In this document: positions 52,110 through 61,808 of the stretch, in pieces
Layout: every line of letters begins with the position of its first letter
Numbering within the stretch: the stretch's first letter is position 1
Source: Rachycentron canadum
Lineage: Eukaryota > Chordata > Actinopteri > Carangiformes > Rachycentridae
Length of the DNA: 64,000 nucleotides
Assembly (NCBI GenBank): GCA_038496675.1
Contig: CM076661.1
Span: 6,167,685-6,231,684 of the forward strand
Reading direction: 5' to 3'
Program-made: the position numbers and the translations under genes
The notes under the pieces: generated by a model
What the model was told of the DNA's origin: nothing
The model's database searches: none
What the model saw: the letters and a program-made list of their open reading frames with translations, nothing else

Positions 52110-54056
52110 CCTCACCAAGAGAGCTTGGTGTGGTCTGCACTGAAACAAGGAAGCAGATCATCTGTTGCTTGTCTCATATACAACTCAGTAGCTGGTAAAA
52201 ATCACACATCCACTGTTTGTGCTCAAAATTATTTTTGTGCAATCTAAACATAAATGCAACCTTGTCCTCTCATGCAGTCGTGCAGTTTCTCAGCGTTGTA
52301 AAGAAGAATTTCATCAACATCATCTACCATTCCAAGTCTCTGGCTTTTTGGCTCTGACTGCACATCCCTTGTGATTATTTGAATAATATATTAGTTGCTC
52401 TATTGTACCTACTCATTTGTGAGTTTGTTCATTTTGTAAGATTCCTGTTATACCCTAAAAGCTTTTAGGTTTGTTGTAAGTATTCTGAAATGCCATTATA
52501 TGTGCATTTCTAGAATGTATTTTGAGTTGGTATAATGGTAACTAATGTAAACTGTATTATTCTCTGACCAGGTTTTCCATTGTAATCATATATCTTTAAA
52601 ATTATGCTAACCTTGGATGACTGTCCTGTCAGCAAGCCTAATGGTTTTGCAGCTAGTGGTGCAATTATTAAAGTGGGGCTGTAAACAACACACACAGAAC
52701 AACAAAGAACACATGGATTGCGCAAATTTGGTTGTTATTCTCATGAGTGGATGAGCTGCTAATCAGTTGATCAGGAAGAATGTAAAGCATAGAAGGCAGT
52801 TAAAACACATCCATATGTATAAATAAAGACTCGTCCTATCTCACTGTTTAATTGTTCTTCACAAAGAAAATATAATAAAGCCACTGACCTTACTTACACT
52901 GTTACCTTTTTATAATCTCTTATCAGTCAATTCTAACATTATTTACCTCATGACATGGTTCTTATGCTATTAAAAAACATTAATACCTGTACTCTACCCA
53001 TTCATATTTGCTGTCAAGCATACTAGAAACCTGACACTGAGAAGTCACACAAGAAAAACACAGTGAAACTTGAGCTTAACACACAATGCAGTACGTGTAC
53101 ATATGAACACAAAAACACATTCACATAACAGGCCCTAAAATCTGCCCCAGGGAGGACAGTTGTCATCTGCACTGCACTGATTACAGGTTGTGAATCTCCA
53201 TATTTGGAGAGTGAGTGGCTGATTGGCGGAGACGCGATGAAGCCACAGTGTTGACAGTGTCAAATCAGGCATGGCCAGAGCAGGTTCTTGCCACAGAATT
53301 TGTGAGGTGGACACACCCACATACAGGCAGGTAAGTAGTGCTTTTGCCAAGGGCCCCAGGGGCTGCAGGAGACTCACAGCCAATTAAAGGATTTGCCAAG
53401 ACACATTAATGACCCAGATTCTCACTATCTGGCCCAAGGTGTGGCAACAACAGAGGGAGGAGATGAAATATTTTGCTTGAGGCCTCTAATAAAATGAAAA
53501 ATCTGTCATCACAGCATTTTTTACAATAAAGAAATTTATTTTTTATTATGCTTACATAATCCAACCTTTCATAAATGCAGGGCGTGTTAAAATCAAAGAG
53601 TAAACTCATCATATTGAGTGAAATGAGGAGGCATGTTGATTCATATAAAACCTTACAACTGTCCAGACTACCAAGTTATATTTTAAGCCAATCTTTGTCT
53701 CACTCCTTGGAAAGTCCAGTCATAAAAACAGCCTCCACAAACTAAGCTTTGAATGCAGACTGATGACTCAGGATCGACCCGTGTCCTCAGGCTATGTGAA
53801 CACAGCTGGCTTGTCTTTTTTGGTGAAAAAGAGCCATCATGTGGCCAAATGAATGATTTGCAGCTTTGGACAGTAGCTGGTGGCCTGTGTACTGTGTCTA
53901 CAGGTGTCCAAGGAGTTGCTATCTGATAGTTTCTGAATAACTCAAGCACAACAAAGCGAAATGTTTCTATGATACAAGCCTAGATACATTTTAACTGCCT
54001 GTAGCTCAATGACAGCTGAATTAAATGCTCACAATAATATTTTAACCTTAGATGTC

Positions 54057-54180
54057 ACTTGGTCCAAAAGTCTGAGCTGGATGAAAATACATCAAATATT
54101 GGATTAAATTTCGTGCAGAGCTTCATGGTCCCTGGAGGATGAATCTAACTGATCAACACCCCCTTTACAAGACTTTAGCT
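54057..54180. repeat. Fragment of teleost dispersed repeat (GGAGGATGAATC core)
   Basis: ATTGGATTAAATTTCGTGCA and CATGGTCCCTGGAGGATGAA match the same repeat core found at 19,190-19,260 (CCCAGAGGATGAATCC). No termini are visible. It lies about 300 bp left of the putative first exon at 54.5 kb. Confidence 0.5.
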
Positions 54181-54559
54181 GTCATACCAAGTTCTTGGTC
54201 AAGGTTAAGTAACATGTGTTGACTGTGTAGAAATGTGCAGGTGACATGTTGTTTCATTTGGGTGAAAAAAAGAAAAATGTCACGCCAAATTTATCTAAAA
54301 TATGAAATAAGACAATATTAAATCTAAGTTCAGCTAACAGTTCGTCCATAGCATAGTTAGCCTCGTATGCTAGGAGCTAACTAGCTAACTAGCTAGCCCC
54401 AGTTGACAGTTGGCAGAGTTTCTCTAATATTTGAACAAGGAATAAGGTCGTTTTAAATTACTTACCGCTGCTGTGGAGGTATCGACAAAATCCCCAGCCA
54501 GTCTTCTCGCCGTCTGGATGAAACACATTTAATCCGCCACAGAACAAAAAAAAAGATTT

Positions 54560-54616
54560 TTAACCGTTCTCCCAAACAGTCAGTGTTATCTGTCCAGATC
54601 GGTGACTGGCGGCCAT
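54560..54616 (-). CDS. Upstream ORF of 18 codons in the putative first exon
   Basis: The ATG embedded in the YY1 box begins MAASHRSGQITLTVWENG and stops at TAA. It is wholly inside the putative 5' exon. It may be a translated uORF that dampens main-ORF translation, or simply a by-product of the ATG-containing YY1 motif. No family is recognised. Confidence 0.2.
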   Translation of the reverse strand: MAASHRSGQITLTVWENG

Positions 54617-54619
54617 CTT
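54608..54619 (-). promoter_or_regulatory. YY1-type initiator element
   Basis: The minus strand reads AAGATGGCCGCC, matching the YY1 consensus AAGATGGCNGC. Such boxes typically sit just downstream of the transcription start in TATA-less vertebrate promoters, often overlapping an ATG as here. The position relative to the GTAAGT donor at 54,466 fits a first exon of about 150 bases. Confidence 0.55.
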
Positions 54620-55043
54620 TGTTTTGATTCGTTAACAGGAGGAAACCTGAGGCCTGGACTTACACAGCAAGTTCAACATACCCAGGATATATATTTTTTT
54701 TTTATCTTGACTTAACCTAATAACCTGATAAACAGTTCTGTGAAGCTGGCTATCGACTAGCTAACGCTGGGTTTGTCTATCCTAAAATATGGGTGGGGTT
54801 TTTTAATTATAAGCAACATCTCAGATCCTTGAATTCAGTCATTAACATGATGTGAGAATAAACTGTGATACATAAAAGAAAAGTGATTTTAAAAGCAGCA
54901 TCCAAAAGTGGTATTCAAGGAGAAATCTAACCAGTATGAACACGGAATTAGAATAAGAAAGGCCAGGTCATTTGTAATAGTTAAAATCAGAGTAAGGACA
55001 CAGTAAGTCTGTGAATTATTAAGGTTCCTACTGAAGTAGCTCA

Positions 55044-55078
55044 GTCTGATGAGGTCAGTCTGACTGACCTCATCAGAC
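55044..55078. repeat. Perfect 17-bp inverted repeat with 1-bp centre
   Basis: Left arm GTCTGATGAGGTCAGTC (55,044-55,060), centre T, right arm GACTGACCTCATCAGAC (55,062-55,078). No mismatches. It can extrude as a hairpin and transcribes into a strong stem. It is not a terminator in the bacterial sense, and no flanking gene explains it. Confidence 0.9.
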
Positions 55079-55374
55079 ATCAGAGGGTTTAGTTTTTATT
55101 TCCACCTACTATCACAGTTATTCTGAGCTGCAGCGATGAACAGAGTAAAAGCATCATCACTGTCAATTAAAAAATATTATCAAATGAAGCTACAATAGTT
55201 ATTACAAAGGCTATTTATTACGTGTGATAAACTCTCCTCTGTGTGTTAGTATCTCTGCTTTCAAAGAGTGGACATATGGAGAGTCTCAAGCAGCAGAACG
55301 ATTTGATCGATTTACATAAAACCTGCCCTGGAGAAGGTTAGGAGTTCATCTTGAATTACCATGGTAAAAATCTA

Positions 55375-55400
55375 TTTATTATTATTATTATTATTATTAC
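55375..55400. repeat. (ATT)n trinucleotide repeat
   Basis: About eight perfect ATT units. Confidence 0.92.
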
Positions 55401-56545
55401 AAGAAAATTAACTGGCTATGTAATTTCAACACAAAAGCAGATTTCCCTATAACATTATTGTTGTTAATTATAATATGAAAGCTATGTATGGTTAAGATTT
55501 AAGTGCATCAGAAGTTAAATTGTCTTGCCGTTAAAAACATTATGTAAATAGATTATGTAGCCAAAAAATATCATAACTGATATAGAGGGAAACTGATCCA
55601 CTTTGCCAAATAAATAACAAGCCACGTATAGTGTATTGCTCCTGTGATTATACAGTGTATATTCATCACATATAGTCTATTTATGGCCCTATTTTTAGTC
55701 TGTATTCTAGTTTTTATTATATAGTCTATTTAGTTATTGCATATACACATAACTGTCTGCCTATGTATGTAAGGCTTTTAGATAAAGTTTGTCAGCACAC
55801 AGAAATGAAAAATATTTCCAACACACATTAATTTAATGATCAAATAAATACATTTAATCCCAAAGTTTGATAAATCATACATAAACATAATCAAAGTGAG
55901 TGATATACAGTACAGTCATTTCACTAAAAACCTGTACATTTTTATTTAAAAAATAAGCAACCATTACAGTACAAGGTGGGAATAACTACTTGGTTTAAGT
56001 TAGAGTTTGGAGGAGAAATTTAAAAGTTTTGAACATGCAGCCTCAAAGTAAAAATACCAGAGATTCAGTTCAGTTTTAGCATACTGTACATGCACATACA
56101 TATACAGAGATCGTGTCTCTGTTCAACGCACTAAACACACTCACTTAATACTCCTCCATTCACATATTGCAGAGAACAAATAAGCTTGATTTTGCATGTT
56201 CTTGTGATCTGTTTCATCATAGCAGTAGAATTGGATAAAGATATTAGCTGCATATCAGTTCTCATAATGTAGTTTAGTATATTTTTAAGGGAAAAAGGTA
56301 ACGGCCTTGAGCTGAATTATCATTGTTGGGTCAGAAGCCTCTATTGCTTTTAAGCTTGTTTGTTCGTGTATGAAAATATGTATACTAAACATATAATTCA
56401 AATAAAAACGTAATAAGCAACACAAAAACAACCTTCTTTTTCTTGATCCTAATAAGGATTCTTGATCTTCATGTGTTTGTGTTCACTTCTTATTTCTTTG
56501 AAATCCAAGCATAATAATAGGTTTCCAGTTTCGGTTTACAGATTG

Positions 56546-56562
56546 TCCACTGGGGGGCAGCA
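56546..56562 (+). promoter_or_regulatory. CTCF-like motif
   Basis: TCCACTGGGGGGCAGCA matches CCACYAGGGGGCAGC except at one core base. It lies within the probable tmem229b 3' UTR. Confidence 0.3.
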
Positions 56563-58383
56563 CATAATCTGCAAAGTCCCACCATCCAACCCTCTGGGCT
56601 CCCAGGGAGACAATCGGGATAATGCTGCATGGCATTTCAGCCACACTGATGGAGGTCACACCTTCACTTAGATGAGTCGTGCTGTAGAATGATTTTGGCT
56701 TTTTTGCATTTATCCTAATAACAGTTAAAATGGAGAAAGTTCATCTATTGTCAGCACAACATGATGTGATTCAGTCTACAACACAAATGGTCCTCCTGAG
56801 GAATACTTTTCAATGACCATATTTTCATCTCATGCATGCTGCTAATCCTGTGGTCCCTTGGAATCACTGTAACAAGAGAAGTGTTCAAACTGTTTTATAT
56901 GAGTAGCACCAGATCCACCAACTGAGGCTAAAAACATTACTGCTCCTCCATCCTTCTACTTCCAGAGCAGAAGGAGTCTCAGGGGCTGCATGGAGATTAA
57001 CGACAGAGGAATAAAGTGTTATTCTGTGTATTTTCACCTGCTTAAAGTACTGAATGTTACCCCGTAAGACGTGAGTGCTGTTAAGTTAATAATATGGTAA
57101 ACACTTGCTGTATGTACTCTGAAATCTGCCTACTCTGCAACTTCTGCAGCCTTCCTCAGAAAAACACTCATTCAAAGTCCAGTAAAATACCTCAAAGGTC
57201 ATTATTCACCAAGGAAACCAAATCTATTGCTGCTTCACAAATCATGCACGTAGGAAAGAACTGAGCAGCCAATTCTGTTACTCAGGTGATATGTTAGGGT
57301 CTCATTAAATATTCACTAAAAGTTGCTGCATATTTCTTGCTGTTTGTTTCATTCCTTTATACATAAGGGTGAAAACCTGACAACCAAAAACCTGTTGAGC
57401 ATATGGTCATTTGGACAAAATGTGCCTTCAGGATGTGAAGTTTGGTCTTGACAAACTTGCAAACCTGACATCACGTCACTCAGTTGTTACTCAAATAGAA
57501 CTATTGCTGTCACACCTACTGTGTAAGAGGATCAACAGTAACAACAGTATTTTTAATAAATGCAAATGATAAAATTAAGTCTCCCAGGTACTTTGTGTGA
57601 TTTGACAGGAATGACTATTGGCTTTCAGTGTATGAGAATTAGGTCATTACGTGTCTGAGATGTCACTGAACACATAAAATGAACACAGACTGAGTCATGA
57701 AAAAAGATTTCTGAAAAACTGTTAAAAAAGGAAATTAGCAGGACGTTTATGCTGATGGTCACATCCCATAATTATGACCGACAGAAAGTCGACCCCGCAA
57801 TGTTGAATTCCTGATATTAACCCATTCATACAGTCATGAAGCAGCCGTGCATGGTCATGACCTGCTCACCAGGAGCAGTTTAGAGGGACGCCGTCTTGCT
57901 CAAGGACACTTTGACACGGTATCAGGAGGAGGAAAACCAGGAATCAACCATGATAACTAGTTGACCAGCTCCACCTCCTGAGCGCCTGTCGTCCCCCACA
58001 CGCAAGCGGCTGACTAATTCAAGGGAGACGAAGATGTACGTTATATTGGAAGACAACTTTTTTTTTCATGCATTTTTTCCAGGCATTGTGGGTATTCACT
58101 AACTGCAGAAAACATTCATCATGACATAAGCTGACATGTTGCTTCATGATGGACATTTTGTTCTTAAAGAGCATTTCGTAGCTACATTACTACAGTACTT
58201 TGAATAATACTAAAGGACAGTATGTACATTTTAAAAAGAACATGTTACAAATGCAGCTACGTTGTATTATGTTTTCTATGCAGCAAGCATTCTGCTCTTA
58301 GACTGATGTGCCCTTGAAACATAAATATATGTTGTCCTTGTTCCGCCTCACGACGATAACACAAATCTTTGCAACAGCTGTTT

Positions 58384-58410
58384 GTTTTTGTTTTGTTTTG
58401 TTTTGTTTTT
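58384..58410. repeat. (TTTTG)5 pentanucleotide repeat
   Basis: Five near-perfect TTTTG units. On the minus strand they would be CAAAA repeats within the probable tmem229b 3' UTR. Confidence 0.9.
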
Positions 58411-58827
58411 TACCCCCAAGTTCTTTGCAGTCTATGGGACAGTAGAGACTTAAGGTGTAGTCCAGGTCATTCAAGACCCTGATCTCCTTGAGGTCAACCC
58501 CACATGGAAATGGGTGGGTGCGTTATGAAATGCAGCAAACACAGCAGCATGGAGATTGTGCCTCTGTTGACAGTAAAGGACACAGTGAGTGATATTGGCA
58601 TTTTAAGCCCTAGTTAGGTTTTGTTTTCTGGCTGTTCTGATACTCTGTACACCTCTGCACACCAAACCCAGTCTATGTAGCTGTCTGTTTGACTTAACCC
58701 CATATAGTTAATGGGGAGGACTGCTTATGAGAGTGGCTGAGGAGGGCAGAAGAGGTGTAGCAGAGCGATTGGGCTGGTTTCAGACTGTCCTGTTTTTTTC
58801 TGAGTGTCCTTTAATCTATACCTTGGT

Positions 58828-59424
58828 TCATTCGCCTTTAAGATAGCCGTTAGCGTTATTTCCCATCCCTCTGCTCCTCTCTCTCCTCCTACCACCCCCC
58901 AAGGTTCCTCCTGCCCCTCCTCCGCCGCCAGCATCCGACCGATGGTTTGACCATCCATCCTCAGGACCCTCATGGAAGCGCAGCCGCAGCGTTTTGCGGA
59001 TGACCAAGCGCTCTACGATAAAGGAGGCACAGAACCAGGGCACGGCGTACTCAGCTGTGATCAATCCCATGAAGTTGTAGCGGAACTCGGAGTAGTCCCA
59101 GGGGCAGGCGTTGAACTGGCGCAGCAGCAGCCCCGTGCCGAACTCCCACAGGTATGTCCATAAAGTGTAGATGATGCAACGCAGCAGCACGGGGCAGCTG
59201 CCACGCAGCTTCAGGTACATCTGCTCCACGATGAGGATGCAGGTGCCATAGATGAAGAGTGCCCACACGCTGGTCACGCCTGGGAATTTCCAGTTGCAGT
59301 TCACCACAAACTCCCAGGCGGCGGTGAACATGACCTCACAGAAGTAGCCATGGATAGCGTAGAGGTACCAACGTGACAGCGCCGTCAGGGGCACAGGAGC
59401 CTCTGGGGTTTCCAAGGTAACCAT
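58828..59424 (-). CDS. tmem229b: Transmembrane protein 229B (multi-pass membrane protein)
   Basis: The 198-residue product matches my recollection of vertebrate TMEM229B almost residue for residue from PLTALSRWYLY (about residue 12) to RKTLRLRF (about 150). Landmarks are HGYFCEVMFTAAWEFVVN, KFPGVTSVWALFIYG, YTLWTYLWEF and FNACPWDYS. Four hydrophobic segments lie near residues 20-41, 52-70, 78-101 and 118-140. The family belongs to the CmpB-like ABC-transporter-associated domain group; its biochemical role is not established to my knowledge. I chose the ATG at 59,424 because it has a good Kozak context (A at -3, G at +4). The frame stays open for seven more codons upstream but has no ATG there. 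The protein is about 30 residues longer than the mammalian one (about 167). The extra length is a Gly-rich then Arg-rich stretch (about 165-187) before a conserved-looking ANGYLKGE end. The coding region is uninterrupted. It is not the longer TMEM229A. Confidence 0.96.
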   Translation of the reverse strand: MVTLETPEAPVPLTALSRWYLYAIHGYFCEVMFTAAWEFVVNCNWKFPGVTSVWALFIYGTCILIVEQMYLKLRGSCPVLLRCIIYTLWTYLWEFGTGLLLRQFNACPWDYSEFRYNFMGLITAEYAVPWFCASFIVERLVIRKTLRLRFHEGPEDGWSNHRSDAGGGGGAGGTLGGGRRRERSRGMGNNANGYLKGE

Positions 59425-59463
59425 CTTTCCTCCTCTCCCTTTCACTTATATGTTCTGTCTATG
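59425..59463 (-). other. tmem229b: Splice acceptor and 5' UTR part of the tmem229b coding exon
   Basis: Reading the minus strand toward the ATG, a long pyrimidine tract (about 59,472-59,510) is followed by TTTAG with its G at 59,464. An alternative AG lies at 59,459. Either is a good 3' splice site, so the coding exon probably begins at 59,463 or 59,458, leaving about 35-40 bases of 5' UTR before the start codon. This implies at least one upstream non-coding exon at higher coordinates, as in mammalian TMEM229B. The position is inferred from motif quality only. Confidence 0.65.
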
Positions 59464-60026
59464 CTAAAGAGATGCAGGTTTAAAAGGAAGAAAGAGAAAG
59501 AAAAGTGTAAGAAAGTGACATAAAGTCAACACAGGATAAAATATCAACTCCATGTTTATGCTTGACATTTTTCTGCAATAACCATTCACTGTATTTAGAT
59601 TCAGTAATTGTCTCTATATAGACACAGAGTCCAAATTTTATGCACAAGATATTTGCTGGACTCTATACATTACATCAGAGCTGTCATCAAATAAGACAAC
59701 AGTAATTATCACATTAGCTCAGTTTTAAATATTGCAGGGAACAATGGACTGACAAAAGCATCTACAGTGAGCTGTTGACAGGCCTCACACCCCCAACTCC
59801 ACAGTAAGCAACCAGCTCCTTTTACTTTTGTATAGAGGACTTATTGTACCATGCACAGTATTAAATTATCAGGGCTACTCATAACTTAATGGAAAAACAC
59901 TGATTTCTGACTGAAAATCTATTTTTGTTTGGCTGCACTGTAAGTAAATGTACTGTAGCAGTCAGGGATCTTCAACATTAAAACACACCTGTAGCTACTG
60001 TTTTGCCAACCAAGAATGAAATCTTA

Positions 60027-60192
60027 AAGGCAAGGCAATTTTATTTGTATAGCCCATTTTTACAAACAGTTTGTCTCAAAGGGCTTTACATAGCATCATA
60101 ACAACATCCTCTTCCCTTAGACCCTCACATTGACTGAGGAAAAACTCAAAACAAAAAATTCTTTTAACAGGGAAAAAAAGAGAAAGAAGATT
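60027..60192. repeat. Dispersed teleost repeat (GGCAAGGCAATTTTATTTGT)
   Basis: The block GGCAAGGCAATTTTATTTGT then ATAGC, followed by CAAAGGGCTTTACATAGC and a GAGGAAAAACTC motif, is text I have seen scattered across many teleost genomes. I do not assign it to a class (SINE or LINE tail) with confidence. It sits in the first intron or upstream flank of tmem229b. Confidence 0.6.
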
Positions 60193-61067
60193 ACAACCTT
60201 AATTCCAAATGATGCCCAGCCAAAGTTCAATTAAGGCAATGAAACACTCGATTGGCATCATAAAGATATAAATTCAAGACCACAAGACCACAGAGCAATC
60301 AAACTCTATGGCCTTCCCCCAGTTGATGCTATTTACTGACTGACTGAGGGGGCTTCTTATGTAAGATATAGCTTTATCATCTGACTGCCTACATCATGTG
60401 CTGCTTTTCCAAATCCTGCAGCTTGACGCATGCAGTCTTTGTATCAGGTGTCAGTAGGCCCACACAGGGTTGGATCCTTCCTCTACTCCATTTATCACAA
60501 CACATGTCCAATGAAAAAAAACACCGGAGGCAAAAAGCATCATACTGAGGAGTCCAACAACCACATAGCTGAGAAGGCCACTGAGTGTATATCATCTACT
60601 ATTCAATGCCTCCAGAGGAAACTGTGTCAACCATTACACAATGGATCATAACCGCTCTGTAAAATACAAGCTCAGAGAGGTTAGGAGTACAAAAGCTTGT
60701 CTGAAGAACAAAAGCCATTTTTTTGGCTCTTTTTTGTCTTCAAAGCCTGGCTGGGGCCCAGAGTGGGCCCATGGGGATTAGCACATTTCCAAACAAGGAA
60801 CAAGGGTTTCATGTGAGGAACTGGGCCACAGCGATGGGCCAACTGACCTCACTAAGCCCTTATACCATCTTTTCATTGCCTGCCTGGGAAACTCTCCCAC
60901 TCTCGTCTCATTTATCTAAGCAAGCCAAACAGTATTTTGCAGAAGATTGTAACCATATTGCTTTACCTTGTTCAAGAGAACTAGATACTATAAATGAGTA
61001 TAGTTTCATCTAAGTTGTCTGTCACAGGGTACGTATCACATACACATCAATAAAAAAAAATATTTCA

Positions 61068-61808
61068 GGTTGTAGTCCAACATTTTGGGAAATACACTTA
61101 TTCTTTTTTTTTGCTCAGAGTTAAGACATTCAGGCAACAAACGGACTGATCAATGTTTCAACTGAACCGGTCGACTTATTTAAGAGTTGCGCCAATTTTC
61201 TGCCTGATCGGTTGCCATCTGACATGAAGTCTGAGGTGGTCACAAAGTCAGATTAGTTGCCTGAACGATCACTGAGCTGGTTAATTAGCTGGAGGTTTTA
61301 AAGAGATTAGTTATAAACTGTAGTGAGCTTGTTTTAATGAGACTATTATTATATACATGGCAAAAACTGTAGTCTTGGATAAAGCTGTGTAGTGAAATAC
61401 AAAAACTGGGCTCTATAATAGATACAAACATCCATTCTTTGATTCTTATCTTCTACTCATAATAGCGTTGCACAAAGTAACGCTGCCTTTCTCTATTTTT
61501 GTCAACATTGATATTTGTTGTCACTGTCTTGGTTGAATAAACTTTCTTGAAATTGCCAAAAGAGTGTAACTGAGCAAAAATAATTGTTCTGTTAAAGCTT
61601 GGTTTCTGCCAAGAAGAATAAGATTGATGCCTCTCGGATGTATTTGGTAATATTGGTGGACTTAGCTTGGCATAAAGACTGCAAACGCTAGCCATGTTAG
61701 CTGTTTACTCTTGTTTCAGGTCTTTGCTAAACAAAGCGAACTGGCTTTAAATTTACAGCAGATCTTTATATCAATCATCTCATCAACATTGCAAAATAGT
61801 TCCTAGAA
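61068..61808. mobile_element. Composite MITE, GGAATAG family
   Basis: The left end AGTCCAACATTTTGGGAAAT is at 61,074. Downstream, 61,655-61,800 shows AGCTTGGCATAAAGACTGCA and then a block with CAATCATCTCATCAACATTG, both family core sequences. The right terminus is eroded. The middle (about 61,160-61,650) is probably unrelated inserted sequence. Confidence 0.45.

Larger units (their letters stand above)
48656..54056. other. No gene identified; candidate intron of the 54.5 kb transcript
   Basis: Mostly AT-rich sequence with homopolymer runs. A perfect plus-strand GTAAGT donor context occurs at 53,331, but upstream sequence has stops in all plus frames. If the exon at 54,466 is real, this stretch is the start of its first intron. 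Confidence 0.4.
54466..54622 (-). other. Probable non-coding first exon of an unidentified minus-strand gene
   Basis: On the minus strand this block starts near a YY1-type box and ends at 54,466 with CAGCAGCG followed by GTAAGTAA, a near-perfect 5' splice site. It is richer in CpG than its surroundings. The first ATG (54,616) opens only an 18-codon reading frame ending at TAA 54,560, so the exon looks like 5' UTR and the main start codon should be in a later exon to the left. I could not find that exon in 1-54,465, which suggests a very long first intron or a gene continuing past the window edge. In mammals PLEK2 lies downstream of TMEM229B in the same orientation, but nothing in this exon identifies it as PLEK2. 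Confidence 0.5.
55920..58827 (-). other. tmem229b: Probable 3' UTR of tmem229b
   Basis: After the TGA at 58,828 the first canonical AATAAA I find on the minus strand is at 55,946-55,941. This would give a 3' UTR of about 2.9 kb, plausible for this gene. ATTAAA variants occur at 58,815-58,810 (too close to the stop) and 57,557-57,552 (a possible shorter form). The stretch has no long ORF, carries an AC-rich pentanucleotide repeat near 58,384-58,410, and has a CTCF-like motif at 56,546. The extent is inference; RNA reads would settle it. Confidence 0.35.

Noticed and set aside
53331..53338. Perfect plus-strand GTAAGT as proof of a coding exon
   Set aside because: The upstream sequence has stops in all three plus frames back to the nearest acceptor-like AG, so no coding exon can be built.
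59425..59445. Seven-codon N-terminal extension of TMEM229B (KGRGGK before the chosen start)
   Set aside because: The frame is open but begins at GTG, not ATG. The ATG at 59,424 has the better context and fits the family N-terminus.
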